A stretch of 55,155 nt of DNA from Synergistaceae bacterium (lineage in GTDB: Bacteria; Synergistota; Synergistia; Synergistales; Aminobacteriaceae): contig JAFSKE010000124.1 of NCBI GenBank assembly GCA_017449135.1, positions 1 to 55,155 of the forward strand. The letters run 5' to 3'. Of the stretch, positions 43,492 to 52,200 are shown one piece after another. A program made the position numbers and the translations under genes. How positions within the stretch are numbered: the stretch's first letter is position 1; the number at the start of each line of letters is the position of its first letter. The notes under the pieces are model-generated. The model saw only the letters and a list, made by a program, of their open reading frames with translations, made no database searches and was not told the origin of the DNA.

Positions 43492-45948
43492 ATGAAACGA
43501 ATTTTTGTTCCTGTATTGCTTCTCGTTATTATTTTCGCGTTCTTCTCAACCTCAAACGCACAGAATTTAATTCTGAATTTCGACAAAACCATTGATTGGA
43601 CACCTTCGGGAAATCCTGTAATTTCTGAAATTAATCCGAAAGGTGCTGCATCGTTGAGGCCTGCTTTGCAATTAAACGGGGAATCTTTTTTGCAGAATGA
43701 AAACGGAATTTCTTTAGGCGGGAAAGATTTTACGATTCAAGGCTGGGCATTCGTTGACACAAACTGCGGGAGCTACGGCAGAATTTTTGAATTTAATATC
43801 TCTGCTAAGGGCGATAAAAATTTAATTTTGAGTCGTTACGGCAACGGAAAAGACATAATTTTTTACGCCGACAACAAAAGCAAAGTATTATCAAACTGTG
43901 TTGACAGATTATTTCACTTTGCAATAGTTTACGAAGACGAAAAAGAATTAATTTCTTTGTACATTGACGGCGAATTAAGAGATTCAATCGCAATAAAAAT
44001 TCCCGAACGAAAATTTGAAATTTCATACATCGGAAAATCATCGTGGGATTCTGACGGAATGTTTGTCGGATATTTATACGATTTCAAAATCAATGACGGT
44101 CAGGCATTATGGAACGGAAATTTCATGCCTCCTTCAACTTCCGAAAAACCCGTGAGCGAATTAAATATTAATTGGAAGTCAGAAGGCAAGAAAGAAATTA
44201 TTTCGGACATTAACCCTAAAGGTGCTGCGTCATTGAAAGATTCGATTCAGTTTGACGGAAAATATTATTTGCAGGCTGAAAACGGAATTAGTTTAGGCGG
44301 TCGTGATTTCACGATTGACGGCTGGGCATTCATTGACACGGACTGCGGGAGCTACGGCAGGATTTTTGAGTTTAACGTCTCTGCAAAGAACTCGAAAAAT
44401 TTAATTTTGAGCCGATACGGTAATGGCAGTGATATTAATTTTTACGCCGAAGACAAAAGTAAAACAATCTCAAATTGTGTCGATAAATTATTTCATTTTG
44501 CTTACGTCTACGAACACGATAAAAATGTAGTTTGGCTTTTTATCAACGGTGAATTGAGAGGAAAAATTGACGCAGCTATTCCAAGACGGTTTTATTCACT
44601 CGCATACTTGGGAAAATCGTCATGGGATTCTGACGGAGTATTTGTAGGATACATTCACGATTTTAGAGTTACTGACGGAAAAGCATTATGGAAAGAAAAT
44701 TTTGTTATCTCTGAGGACGAAAAACCGGTTGAAGAATATAAAATAAATTGGATTCAACACGGCGAAGTTCCGACCTCAAACATAAATCCCAAAGGTTCAG
44801 CATCGCTTAACGAAGCATTGCAGTTTGACGGAGAATCATATTTGCAGGCTGAAAACGGAATTAGTTTAGGCGGTCGGGATTTCACGATTGACGGCTGGGC
44901 ATTCATGGATACGGACTGCGGGAGCTACGGCAGGATTTTTGAGTTTAACGTCTCTGCAAAGAACTCGAAAAATTTAATTTTGAGCCGATACGGTAATGGC
45001 AGTGATATTAATTTTTACGCCGAAGACAAAAGTAAAACCATAACAGGCTGTGTCGATAAATTATTTCATTTTGCTTATGTCTACGAACACGATAAAAATT
45101 TAGTTTGGCTTTTTATCAACGGCAAATTACGGGGAAAAATTGATGCTGCTATTCCAAGAAGGTTTTACTCGCTTGCATACTTAGGAAAATCATCGTGGGA
45201 TTCTGACGGAATGTTTGTTGGATATATTCACGACTTCAGAATCACTGACGGAAAAGCACTTTGGACAGAGAATTTTAATCTTCCTGACTTGCCCGAAACA
45301 CCGATAAAAGAATTTTCGTTATCAGACTTCAACGGCGGAAATAAATTTGTTGCTGACGGTGAAAAATTTTTGCGGAATGAAAACGGAATTATTTTAGGCG
45401 GTCGGGATTTCACAATTCAGGGGCGTGCATTTATTGACAAAAAATGCGGGAGCTACGGAAGAATTTTTGAATTTAACGTTTTTGCCAAGAGCAGCGAACA
45501 TATAATTTTAAGCCGTTACGGAAATGGAAGCGATATTATTTCTCAGGCCGACGGAAAAAATAAAGTCATTGCTGATTGTGTCGATAAAACTTTTAATTTT
45601 GATTACGTCTACGAACACAAAAAAGAAATTTTATGGGTTTACATTGACGGAAAATTAAAAGGAAAAATTGATATGAGACTTCCGAGACGAAATTATTTTA
45701 TTTCATACATCGGAAAATCATCGTGGGATTCTGACGGAATGTTTGTTGGAAATATTGAAGATTTCAGAGTAATTGACGGTCAGGCAGTGGAAATAATTTC
45801 TGAAAAACCCGAAACAAAATCCGATTTTCCGCCTTCACCTGTAGAAATTAAAAACTCCCCTTCGCCTTTCGACGGAATTTTCAACAGGACAAGAACTCTG
45901 CCCGCCGAAAAAAATAAAAATTACGAAAATTTGAAGAGGAGATTTTAG
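43492..45948 (+). CDS. Secreted protein of four LamG repeats
   Basis: I start at ATG 43492, 11 nt after AAGGAG, giving 818 aa. The signal peptide ends TSNAQ. Four concanavalin/LamG-like units follow, starting near residues 43, 238, 428 and 609; each contains GGRDFTI-GWAF-D, CGSYGRIFEFN, LSRYGNG, FHFAYVYEHDK and GKSSWDSDG-FVG-I-DFR. Units 2 and 3 are nearly identical at DNA level over about 197 nt (44269-44465 versus 44842-45038). The fold suggests glycan or protein adhesion at the cell surface. Confidence 0.85.
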   Translation: MKRIFVPVLLLVIIFAFFSTSNAQNLILNFDKTIDWTPSGNPVISEINPKGAASLRPALQLNGESFLQNENGISLGGKDFTIQGWAFVDTNCGSYGRIFEFNISAKGDKNLILSRYGNGKDIIFYADNKSKVLSNCVDRLFHFAIVYEDEKELISLYIDGELRDSIAIKIPERKFEISYIGKSSWDSDGMFVGYLYDFKINDGQALWNGNFMPPSTSEKPVSELNINWKSEGKKEIISDINPKGAASLKDSIQFDGKYYLQAENGISLGGRDFTIDGWAFIDTDCGSYGRIFEFNVSAKNSKNLILSRYGNGSDINFYAEDKSKTISNCVDKLFHFAYVYEHDKNVVWLFINGELRGKIDAAIPRRFYSLAYLGKSSWDSDGVFVGYIHDFRVTDGKALWKENFVISEDEKPVEEYKINWIQHGEVPTSNINPKGSASLNEALQFDGESYLQAENGISLGGRDFTIDGWAFMDTDCGSYGRIFEFNVSAKNSKNLILSRYGNGSDINFYAEDKSKTITGCVDKLFHFAYVYEHDKNLVWLFINGKLRGKIDAAIPRRFYSLAYLGKSSWDSDGMFVGYIHDFRITDGKALWTENFNLPDLPETPIKEFSLSDFNGGNKFVADGEKFLRNENGIILGGRDFTIQGRAFIDKKCGSYGRIFEFNVFAKSSEHIILSRYGNGSDIISQADGKNKVIADCVDKTFNFDYVYEHKKEILWVYIDGKLKGKIDMRLPRRNYFISYIGKSSWDSDGMFVGNIEDFRVIDGQAVEIISEKPETKSDFPPSPVEIKNSPSPFDGIFNRTRTLPAEKNKNYENLKRRF

Positions 45949-45957
45949 TTAATAAAA

Positions 45958-46728
45958 TTAATTCTTATAGCGTGAGAGAAATTGTTTCGTTCTCTCATGC
46001 TTTGGATTTTCAAATAATTCGTGAGGGTCGCCCTGTTCGCAGATTTCCCCGTTATCCATAAAAATTACGTGGTTTGAAACGTCCCTCGCAAATTCCATTT
46101 CATGAGTAACGATTATCATTGTAAAATTCTGTTCGGACAACTTCTGAATGACTTTCAAAACTTCGCCCGTTAATTCAGGATCTAAAGCACTCGTCGGTTC
46201 GTCAAAACATAAAATATCAGGTTTCAAAATTAACGCCCTTGCTATTGCAACACGCTGCTGCTGGCCTCCGGAAAGCTGATGAGGATAATTATTCATTCTG
46301 TCCGAGAGTCCGATTTGTGAAAATAATTCTTTAGCTTGATTTTCGATTTCATTTTTTACAGCGTCAAAATTATTTTTTTCTTTAGCCTGTAATTTCGGAG
46401 CAAGCATTACGTTTTCAAGAGCCGTATATTGAGGGAATAAATTAAAAGATTGAAACACAAGTCCGAAATGTAATCTTTTTTGACGGATTTGCGATTCTTT
46501 TAGTGTTGAAGGATTATCGCTGTCGAATAAAGTTTCGCCCTTAACAATAATTTTTCCCTTGTCGGGAGTTTCGAGGAAGTTTAAGCACCTTAACAGAGTC
46601 GTTTTGCCGCTTCCCGAAGAACCTATAATCGACAAAACTTTTCCTTCATCAAGCGAAAAATTTAATCCCTTTAAGATTTCGTTATTGTCGAAAGTTTTAT
46701 GAATGTTTTTTACTTCTAAAATCGCCAT
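45958..46728 (-). CDS. Polar amino acid ABC transporter, ATPase
   Basis: A 256-aa ATPase of the GlnQ/HisP group: Walker A IGSSGSGKTT near 35-44, Q-loop FQSFNLFPQYTALEN, signature LSGGQQQRVAIARAL, Walker B ILCFDEPTSALDPE, His-switch THEM. Last gene of the importer operon, 5 nt after the permease; convergent with the LamG gene. Confidence 0.96.
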   Translation of the reverse strand: MAILEVKNIHKTFDNNEILKGLNFSLDEGKVLSIIGSSGSGKTTLLRCLNFLETPDKGKIIVKGETLFDSDNPSTLKESQIRQKRLHFGLVFQSFNLFPQYTALENVMLAPKLQAKEKNNFDAVKNEIENQAKELFSQIGLSDRMNNYPHQLSGGQQQRVAIARALILKPDILCFDEPTSALDPELTGEVLKVIQKLSEQNFTMIIVTHEMEFARDVSNHVIFMDNGEICEQGDPHELFENPKHERTKQFLSRYKN

Positions 46729-46733
46729 TTTGT

Positions 46734-47420
46734 TTATCTGAAATAATCTAATTTTTTCTCAAATTTTGCCAACAAAACCGTAACGATTCCGTTGAAGACA
46801 AGATAATAAAATGCTGTAAAGAATAAAGGCCAAATTGCTCCCGAAATTCCGTGCGAACTTTTCATAAAAGCCTGCCCAGCCCATATAATTTCCTGCAAAG
46901 CAATTATTCTCGCCAGTGCCGTATCTTTTACGAGCGTAATAATTTCGTTTGAGATCGGCGGGACAATTCTTTTTATCATTTGCAAGAGTGTTACGTTAAA
47001 AAATATTTGTCTCTTCGTCATTCCCAAAACTAAACCGGCTTCCTGTTGTCCAATGGGAACGCTTTGTATTCCTCCTCTATAAATTTCAGAGAAATAGCAC
47101 GAATAATTTACGATAAAAGCAATCGAAGCAGCAAAAAATCTCCCCGACTCTCCGCCTCCCCAAATTGGTTTTCCAAGAACGAGACCGGGAAAATAATAAA
47201 ATATTAATAACTGAATCATTAAAGGAGTTCCGCGAATAATCCAGATTATGAATTTTGTTGTGAGGCTTATTGCTTTGATTTTTGACATTGAACCGAAAGC
47301 AATTAAAAGTCCGAGTGGAAATGCTCCGATTAAAGTTACTGCGAATAATTTTAAGGTCTGAATAAAGCCGGCGTTTAGTGCATTGACTACTACCGGCAGT
47401 TGTTGAAAAAATAATTCCAT
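46734..47420 (-). CDS. Polar amino acid ABC transporter, permease
   Basis: A 228-aa HisM/GlnP-type permease: about five helices, N-terminal GFIQTLKLFAVTLIGAFPLG, IIRGTPLMIQLLIFYY, and the EAA loop EAGLVLGMTKRQIFFNVTLL. It lies 9 nt after the binding-protein gene. Confidence 0.95.
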   Translation of the reverse strand: MELFFQQLPVVVNALNAGFIQTLKLFAVTLIGAFPLGLLIAFGSMSKIKAISLTTKFIIWIIRGTPLMIQLLIFYYFPGLVLGKPIWGGGESGRFFAASIAFIVNYSCYFSEIYRGGIQSVPIGQQEAGLVLGMTKRQIFFNVTLLQMIKRIVPPISNEIITLVKDTALARIIALQEIIWAGQAFMKSSHGISGAIWPLFFTAFYYLVFNGIVTVLLAKFEKKLDYFR

Positions 47421-47429
47421 TTAGTATTT

Positions 47430-48200
47430 TTATTTAACAATTAAAGCAGCTTGAATTTTGTAAGTTTTAGCAAGTTCCCAAATGCTTCCGTCCTTGTAAA
47501 CTTCATCAAAAAATTTGTTTAATGCTTCGGCCATGTCAGAACCTTTTCTGAATCCAACGCCGTATTCTTCGCTGTTAAGTTTTATGGTATAAATTAAATT
47601 CGGGTAGTTTGTACCGTTACCGACCATTGCAGCAGCCATTAAAGAGTCTATGATTGCTGCGTCTGAAGTTCCCGATGCAACTTCCATTAAAGCACTTGCC
47701 TGATCGTGAACCTGAGTGCGTTTGAAATTATTTGCTTCGGCAACCTGATCTCCTGCACTTCCGTTTTCGACAGCAAAAGTTAAATCTTTGACAGCTTCAA
47801 CAGAATGATATTTTTCAGCGTCCTTAACAGGAACTATAACGACTTGAGCATTGTTGCAATATGGTTTTGAACATTCCATTGAGGATTTGACTTCGTTGGT
47901 TAAAGTCATGCCGTTCCAAACACAGTCGATATTTTTTGCGTTGAGTTCAAGAATTTTGTTGTCCCATTCGATTTCCTGAAATTCGACTTTAACGCCCAAA
48001 CTTTCAGCGAATTTTTTTGCGAGGTCGGCATCAAATCCAATCCATTCACCTTTTTCATTTTTGTAATCCATAGGTGCGAAGTCAGTAATTCCGACAACAA
48101 GAACTCCTTTATTTTTGACGTAATCGAGGTCGCTTTCAGCCGCAAAAGCACACGAACAAACTGCAAGAATCGTGAAGAGCATTAACAAAAATTTTTTCAT
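47430..48200 (-). CDS. Polar amino acid ABC transporter, binding protein
   Basis: A 256-aa periplasmic binding protein (SBP_bac_3): signal peptide ending CAFA, then VLVVGITDFAPMDYKNEKGE, WIGFDADLAKKFAESLG and CVWNGMTLTNE. The ligand is one or more amino acids; which one cannot be told. It heads the operon; AGGAGAT lies 9 nt upstream. Confidence 0.95.
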   Translation of the reverse strand: MKKFLLMLFTILAVCSCAFAAESDLDYVKNKGVLVVGITDFAPMDYKNEKGEWIGFDADLAKKFAESLGVKVEFQEIEWDNKILELNAKNIDCVWNGMTLTNEVKSSMECSKPYCNNAQVVIVPVKDAEKYHSVEAVKDLTFAVENGSAGDQVAEANNFKRTQVHDQASALMEVASGTSDAAIIDSLMAAAMVGNGTNYPNLIYTIKLNSEEYGVGFRKGSDMAEALNKFFDEVYKDGSIWELAKTYKIQAALIVK

Positions 48201-48233
48201 AAACAGTCATCTCCTGTATAAAAATAAAATCCG

Positions 48234-48268
48234 CTTCATTATGAATGAAGTCATGAAATTTTATATCA
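48234..48268 (-). promoter_or_regulatory. Importer promoter with palindromic operator
   Basis: On the reverse strand TGATATAAA (48268-48260) is an extended -10. Just downstream, at the expected transcript start, lies the perfect palindrome CTTCATT-ATG-AATGAAG (48234-48250), a likely repressor site. Confidence 0.5.
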
Positions 48269-48309
48269 CTTTTGCGAGGTTGTAAATATTAGAAGTAATG
48301 AAAGTGTTA

Positions 48310-48318
48310 TGCTAAAAT
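48310..48318 (+). promoter_or_regulatory. Extended -10 promoter of the toxin-antitoxin pair
   Basis: TGCTAAAAT: TG at 48310-48311 and TAAAAT at 48313-48318, 25 nt before the antitoxin ATG; SD TTTGGAGGTG follows. Confidence 0.5.
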
Positions 48319-48343
48319 CTGCCTTAATTTGGAGGTGTTATAA

Positions 48344-48637
48344 ATGGAGACTGTTACTATTCAAATTAGTGTTCCCAAGAATATGGTGCCTTTTATAATA
48401 AATGATGAGCATGACCAAAATTTTGAAAGAAACGCAATGATTTTATACGGAATGATACAAATGCAAAAAATATCTCACGGAAGAGCTGCTGAAATTCTCG
48501 GAGTAAAAAAATGGGATCTGATTGAATTTTATAATTCGAAAGGACTTCCATATTTGAATCAGACAAAAGAAGATTTACTTTCTGATTTAGAAGTTTTTGA
48601 CACAATACGAGAAAAATTAAATGATTGTAATATCTGA
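48344..48637 (+). CDS. UPF0175-family antitoxin
   Basis: A 97-aa protein with the UPF0175 helical motif: MILYGMIQMQKISHGRAAEI followed by LGVKKWDLIEFYNSKGLPY, a helix-turn-helix-like DNA-binding region. It overlaps the DUF3368 PIN-like gene by 17 nt, the standard order of this toxin-antitoxin type, and presumably represses the operon and neutralises the toxin. Confidence 0.85.
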   Translation: METVTIQISVPKNMVPFIINDEHDQNFERNAMILYGMIQMQKISHGRAAEILGVKKWDLIEFYNSKGLPYLNQTKEDLLSDLEVFDTIREKLNDCNI

Positions 48638-49133
48638 TTCTACACCGTTAATAACACTTATGAAGGCGGACTGTCTTGATATTCTGCGTGAAATTTTCGG
48701 AGATATATTTATCCCTGAAACAGTGTTTTCGGAAGTTACAGACAATGAAACATATCAAAAAGAAGCTGAAATGATAAGAAACAGCAATTTTATAAAAGTT
48801 GTAAAGGTACATAATGAAGAATCTGTTTCACTTCTCCAGAGAATTGCAGGCTTGGACAAAGGGGAGTGTGAAGCTATTATTTTTGCCGACGAAAGCAATG
48901 CTGATTTATTGCTAATGGACGAAGCTGCGGGAAGAAAAACAGCCAAGAAAATGGGTTTGAAAATTATGGGAAGTGTCGGAGTGCTTATCAGTGCATTCAA
49001 AATCGGTTTGCTTTCTGTTACAGATATTGAAACGGCTTTTTACCGCATACGAAAATCCAATCGACATATCAGCGAACGAATAATTCAAGACGCAATGGAC
49101 ATTGTAAAGTCAATTTCCATTCAAAATTTTTGA
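48621..49133 (+). CDS. DUF3368 PIN-like toxin
   Basis: A 170-aa PIN-fold nuclease (DUF3368/PF11848): first acidic residue in VISDSTPLI (D6), GLDKGECEAIIFA with the central Glu, and LLLMDEAAGRKTAKKMGL with the third acidic site. All four carboxylate positions seem intact, so it should be active. ATG 48621 lies inside the antitoxin gene. Confidence 0.85.
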   Translation: MIVISDSTPLITLMKADCLDILREIFGDIFIPETVFSEVTDNETYQKEAEMIRNSNFIKVVKVHNEESVSLLQRIAGLDKGECEAIIFADESNADLLLMDEAAGRKTAKKMGLKIMGSVGVLISAFKIGLLSVTDIETAFYRIRKSNRHISERIIQDAMDIVKSISIQNF

Positions 49134-49137
49134 TAGC

Positions 49138-49146
49138 TGTTATAAT
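49138..49146 (+). promoter_or_regulatory. Extended -10 promoter of the DUF3798 operon
   Basis: TGTTATAAT, TATAAT at 49141-49146; starts right after the toxin stop. Confidence 0.55.
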
Positions 49147-49186
49147 AATTCTACATTTCAAAAATTCAAGAAGGAGGAAGTTTATT

Positions 49187-50410
49187 TTGAAACTCAAAAT
49201 CACATTAGCGTTAATTCTCGTTTGTGCAGTTTTTTCAGGTGCTGTATTTGCTGAAGATGCCGCATTCCATATCGGAGTCGTAACAGGTACTGTCTCACAG
49301 AGTGAGGACGATTTACGCGGAGCAGAGTTGATGATTCAAAAATACGGAGATTCTGCTAACGGCGGAATGATTACTCACATTACATACCCCGATAATTTCC
49401 CGTCTGAACAGGAAACCACGATTTCACAAATTCTCGGCCTTGCTGACGATCCCAAAATGAAAGTTATCGTTGTCAATCAGGCAGTACCTGGAACGGCTGA
49501 AGCATTCAGAAGAGTTCGTGAAAAACGTTCGGATATTCTTTTACTTGCGGGCGAACCTCATGAAGATCCCGGAGTAATCACCGAAGCTGCGGACATTGCA
49601 ACTCACACCGACCACATCGGAAGAGGTTACACAATTCCTCTCGGTGCAAAGAAAATGGGTGCAAAAACTTTCGTACATATTTCGTTCCCTCGTCATATGA
49701 GTTATGAAACTCTCGGCCTCAGACGTGCAATTATGGAAGAAGCCTGCAAAGATTTGGGAATTAAATTTGTTTTTGAGACTGCCCCAGACCCCACAAGCGA
49801 TGTCGGAATGGCAGGAGCTCAACAGTATATTCTCGAAAATATGCCCGCATGGATCGAAAAATACGGCAAAGACGCTGCATTCTTCTGCACAAATGACGGA
49901 CACACAGAGCCTTTATTACGTCAGGTTGCAGCACTCGGAGGATATTTCGTTGAAGCAGATTTGCCCTCGCCTTTAATGGGTTACCCGGGAGCTTTGGGAA
50001 TCGATTTGTCGAAAGAACAGGGAGACTGGCCGGCAATTTTGAAAAAAGTTGAAGATGCAGTCGTTAAAGCTGGCGGCGGCGGAAGAATGGGAACATGGGC
50101 TTATTCATGGGGCTACACGACAACTGCTGCTCTTGTTGAATACGGAAAACGTTATGTCGAAGGAACTTTCACAAACAAACTCGGAACAGCTCAGTCTCTT
50201 AAAGAAATGAGAATAGCTTACGACGAATTTTGCCCCGGCGCACATTGGGGAGCAAGTTACTTCATCGATGCTGCAACAGGCGTTAGAAATTCAAAGTTTA
50301 TTCTTCTTCGTCAGGATACTTATGTTTTAGGCGGAGATTATCTCGGACTTGCAGATGTTGAAATCCCCGAAAAATATTTCAGCATTCGCATGACCCCTCC
50401 GGCAAAATAG
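49187..50410 (+). CDS. DUF3798 substrate-binding protein
   Basis: A 407-aa exported protein starting at TTG 49187, 9 nt after AAGGAGG; a longer frame from 49130 is rejected. The signal peptide ends GAVFA. FHIGVVTGTVSQSEDDLRGA, HTDHIGRGYTIPLGAKKMGA and FFCTNDGHTEPLLRQV are features of DUF3798 (PF12683) proteins, which have a type 1 periplasmic-binding fold. With the ABC genes downstream it is the binding protein of the importer; the ligand is unknown (nucleoside- or sugar-like by ATPase type). Confidence 0.85.
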   Translation: MKLKITLALILVCAVFSGAVFAEDAAFHIGVVTGTVSQSEDDLRGAELMIQKYGDSANGGMITHITYPDNFPSEQETTISQILGLADDPKMKVIVVNQAVPGTAEAFRRVREKRSDILLLAGEPHEDPGVITEAADIATHTDHIGRGYTIPLGAKKMGAKTFVHISFPRHMSYETLGLRRAIMEEACKDLGIKFVFETAPDPTSDVGMAGAQQYILENMPAWIEKYGKDAAFFCTNDGHTEPLLRQVAALGGYFVEADLPSPLMGYPGALGIDLSKEQGDWPAILKKVEDAVVKAGGGGRMGTWAYSWGYTTTAALVEYGKRYVEGTFTNKLGTAQSLKEMRIAYDEFCPGAHWGASYFIDAATGVRNSKFILLRQDTYVLGGDYLGLADVEIPEKYFSIRMTPPAK

Positions 50411-50427
50411 ATTATGTTAAAAAACTC

Positions 50428-50460
50428 AAGGGGAGTGCCTGTGCATTCCCTTTTATTTTT
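50428..50460 (+). terminator. Hairpin after the DUF3798 gene
   Basis: AAGGGGAGTGC (50428-50438) pairs with GCATTCCCTTT (50443-50453), two G-U pairs, then TATTTTT. It would partially stop transcription, making more binding protein than transporter. Confidence 0.75.
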
Positions 50461-50484
50461 TACTTTTACGAGAGGTGATTTTTT

Positions 50485-52200
50485 TTGGATAACAATAATA
50501 ATCAGCCATTGCTAAGACTTGAACACATCGGAAAAGAATATTACGGAAATCGTGTTTTATCTGACATTTCATTTGAAATTAACCCCGGCGAAATTATCGG
50601 TCTTGTCGGTGAAAACGGTGCAGGAAAATCAACGTTGTTAAATATTTTATTCGGAAATTCCGTTATTCATTCAACTGGAGGTTATGACGGAAATATTTAT
50701 CTTGACGAAAAACTTGTGCATTTCACGACACCTCATCAGGCTTTAGCGGCAGGAATAGGAATGGTACATCAGGAATTTTCGTTAATTCCGGGCTTCTCTG
50801 CAACTGAAAATATTTTGTTAAATCGTGAAGTCTTAAACGGTTCATTAATGAGTTATGTTTTCAGCGAAAGAGTTTCGACGTTAGACCGTTCCGAAATGCA
50901 CAAAAGAGCTTTGACAGCCATTAACACGCTCGGAGTTAATATCAGCCCCGACATGTTAGTTAATGAAATGCCCGTAGGTTACAAACAGTTCATTGAAATC
51001 GCAAGGGAAATCGACAGAAAAAACACACGAATTTTATTCCTTGACGAGCCCACAGCAGTTTTAACTGAAAGTGAAGCAGAAATTTTGTTATCAGCGTTGA
51101 AGAAGTTAGCACGTTCAGGAATTGCCATAATTTTTATTTCTCACAGACTTAGCGAGATTAAAGAACTTTGCAGCAGAATTTTAGTTTTGAGGGACGGAAA
51201 ATTAATCACGGATCAAAAATCTGAAGATTTAACGCTTCGTCAGATTGCTTCATTAATGGTAGGCCGTGAAAGTCTAAGGAAAGAAGAAAAATTAATCGAG
51301 GACATTCCGGAGCAGCCTGTAGAAATCGGCGACATTAACGAAACTTTAGATTTAGGACAAAAACCTAAGAAGAAGAAAAAGAAAAAACCTGCCTTAAAAG
51401 TTGAACATTTATGGGTCGATATGCCCGGCGAAACTGTCCGTGATGTTTCGTTTGAAGTCATGAGGGGCGAAATTTTCGGGATCGGCGGTCTTGCTGGTCA
51501 TGGAAAATTGGGAATCCCTAACGGAATTATGGGGTTATATCCTGCGGGCGGAAAAGTGCGTTTATTCGGCAAAAGATTAACATTGAATCGTCCAAGAGTC
51601 GCATTAAATCGAAAAATGGCTTTTGTTTCAGAGGACAGGCGTGGCGTAGGGCTTTTGCTCGATGAGCCGTTAGACTGGAATATTACTTTTACGGCGATGC
51701 AGAATCAGGGAAGATTTTTGCTCGGCATTCCTTATATCTTCCAAGTCAGAAACGAATTTGCAATGGCTAAAGAAGCTCAAAAGTTTATTGACGCTCTCGG
51801 AATTAAATGCACAGGGACAAGTCAAAAAGCCGGCGAACTTTCAGGAGGCAATCAACAAAAAGTTTGTTTGGCAAAAGCATTCGTTTTACAGCCTGACATT
51901 TTGTTAATCTGCGAACCTACAAGGGGAATTGACATCGGCGCAAAAACTTTAGTTCTTGACACCCTAAAAGAATACAACAAAGAACACGGGACAACGATTA
52001 TAATCACAAGCTCCGAACTCGAAGAATTACGCTCAGTCTGCAACAGAGTCGCCATTGTTGACGAAGGAAGAATTGCGGGAGTCTTGCCTGCTTCAAGTTC
52101 TGCCGAAGATTTCGGAATGTTAATGATGGGGCAAAATTCAAATTTTGTTGGTGGCGAAGAGGTAAACACAAATGAAAAGGAAGGTGAAAATATAGCATGA
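50485..52200 (+). CDS. Double-ATPase ABC subunit (RbsA/nucleoside type)
   Basis: A 571-aa protein with two ATPase domains. The first has Walker A GENGAGKST at 42-50 and DEPTAVLTE; the second has a degenerate Walker A (GLAGHGKLG) but intact LSGGNQQKVCLAKAF and CEPTRGIDIGA, as usual for RbsA/XylG/NupA ATPases. A Lys-rich linker (KPKKKKKKKP) of about 40 residues, longer than usual, separates them. TTG start; overlaps the first permease (ATGA). Confidence 0.93.
   Translation: MDNNNNQPLLRLEHIGKEYYGNRVLSDISFEINPGEIIGLVGENGAGKSTLLNILFGNSVIHSTGGYDGNIYLDEKLVHFTTPHQALAAGIGMVHQEFSLIPGFSATENILLNREVLNGSLMSYVFSERVSTLDRSEMHKRALTAINTLGVNISPDMLVNEMPVGYKQFIEIAREIDRKNTRILFLDEPTAVLTESEAEILLSALKKLARSGIAIIFISHRLSEIKELCSRILVLRDGKLITDQKSEDLTLRQIASLMVGRESLRKEEKLIEDIPEQPVEIGDINETLDLGQKPKKKKKKKPALKVEHLWVDMPGETVRDVSFEVMRGEIFGIGGLAGHGKLGIPNGIMGLYPAGGKVRLFGKRLTLNRPRVALNRKMAFVSEDRRGVGLLLDEPLDWNITFTAMQNQGRFLLGIPYIFQVRNEFAMAKEAQKFIDALGIKCTGTSQKAGELSGGNQQKVCLAKAFVLQPDILLICEPTRGIDIGAKTLVLDTLKEYNKEHGTTIIITSSELEELRSVCNRVAIVDEGRIAGVLPASSSAEDFGMLMMGQNSNFVGGEEVNTNEKEGENIA

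Noticed and set aside
43200-43592. A 130-codon reverse frame across the NfeD/LamG junction
   Set aside because: Both forward genes are clear, and the reverse product has no SD and a low-complexity composition.
43492-45948. Repeats in the LamG gene as a CRISPR-like array
   Set aside because: The repeat period is about 570 nt, coding and domain-based; no short direct repeats with unique spacers and no cas genes are present anywhere in the window.
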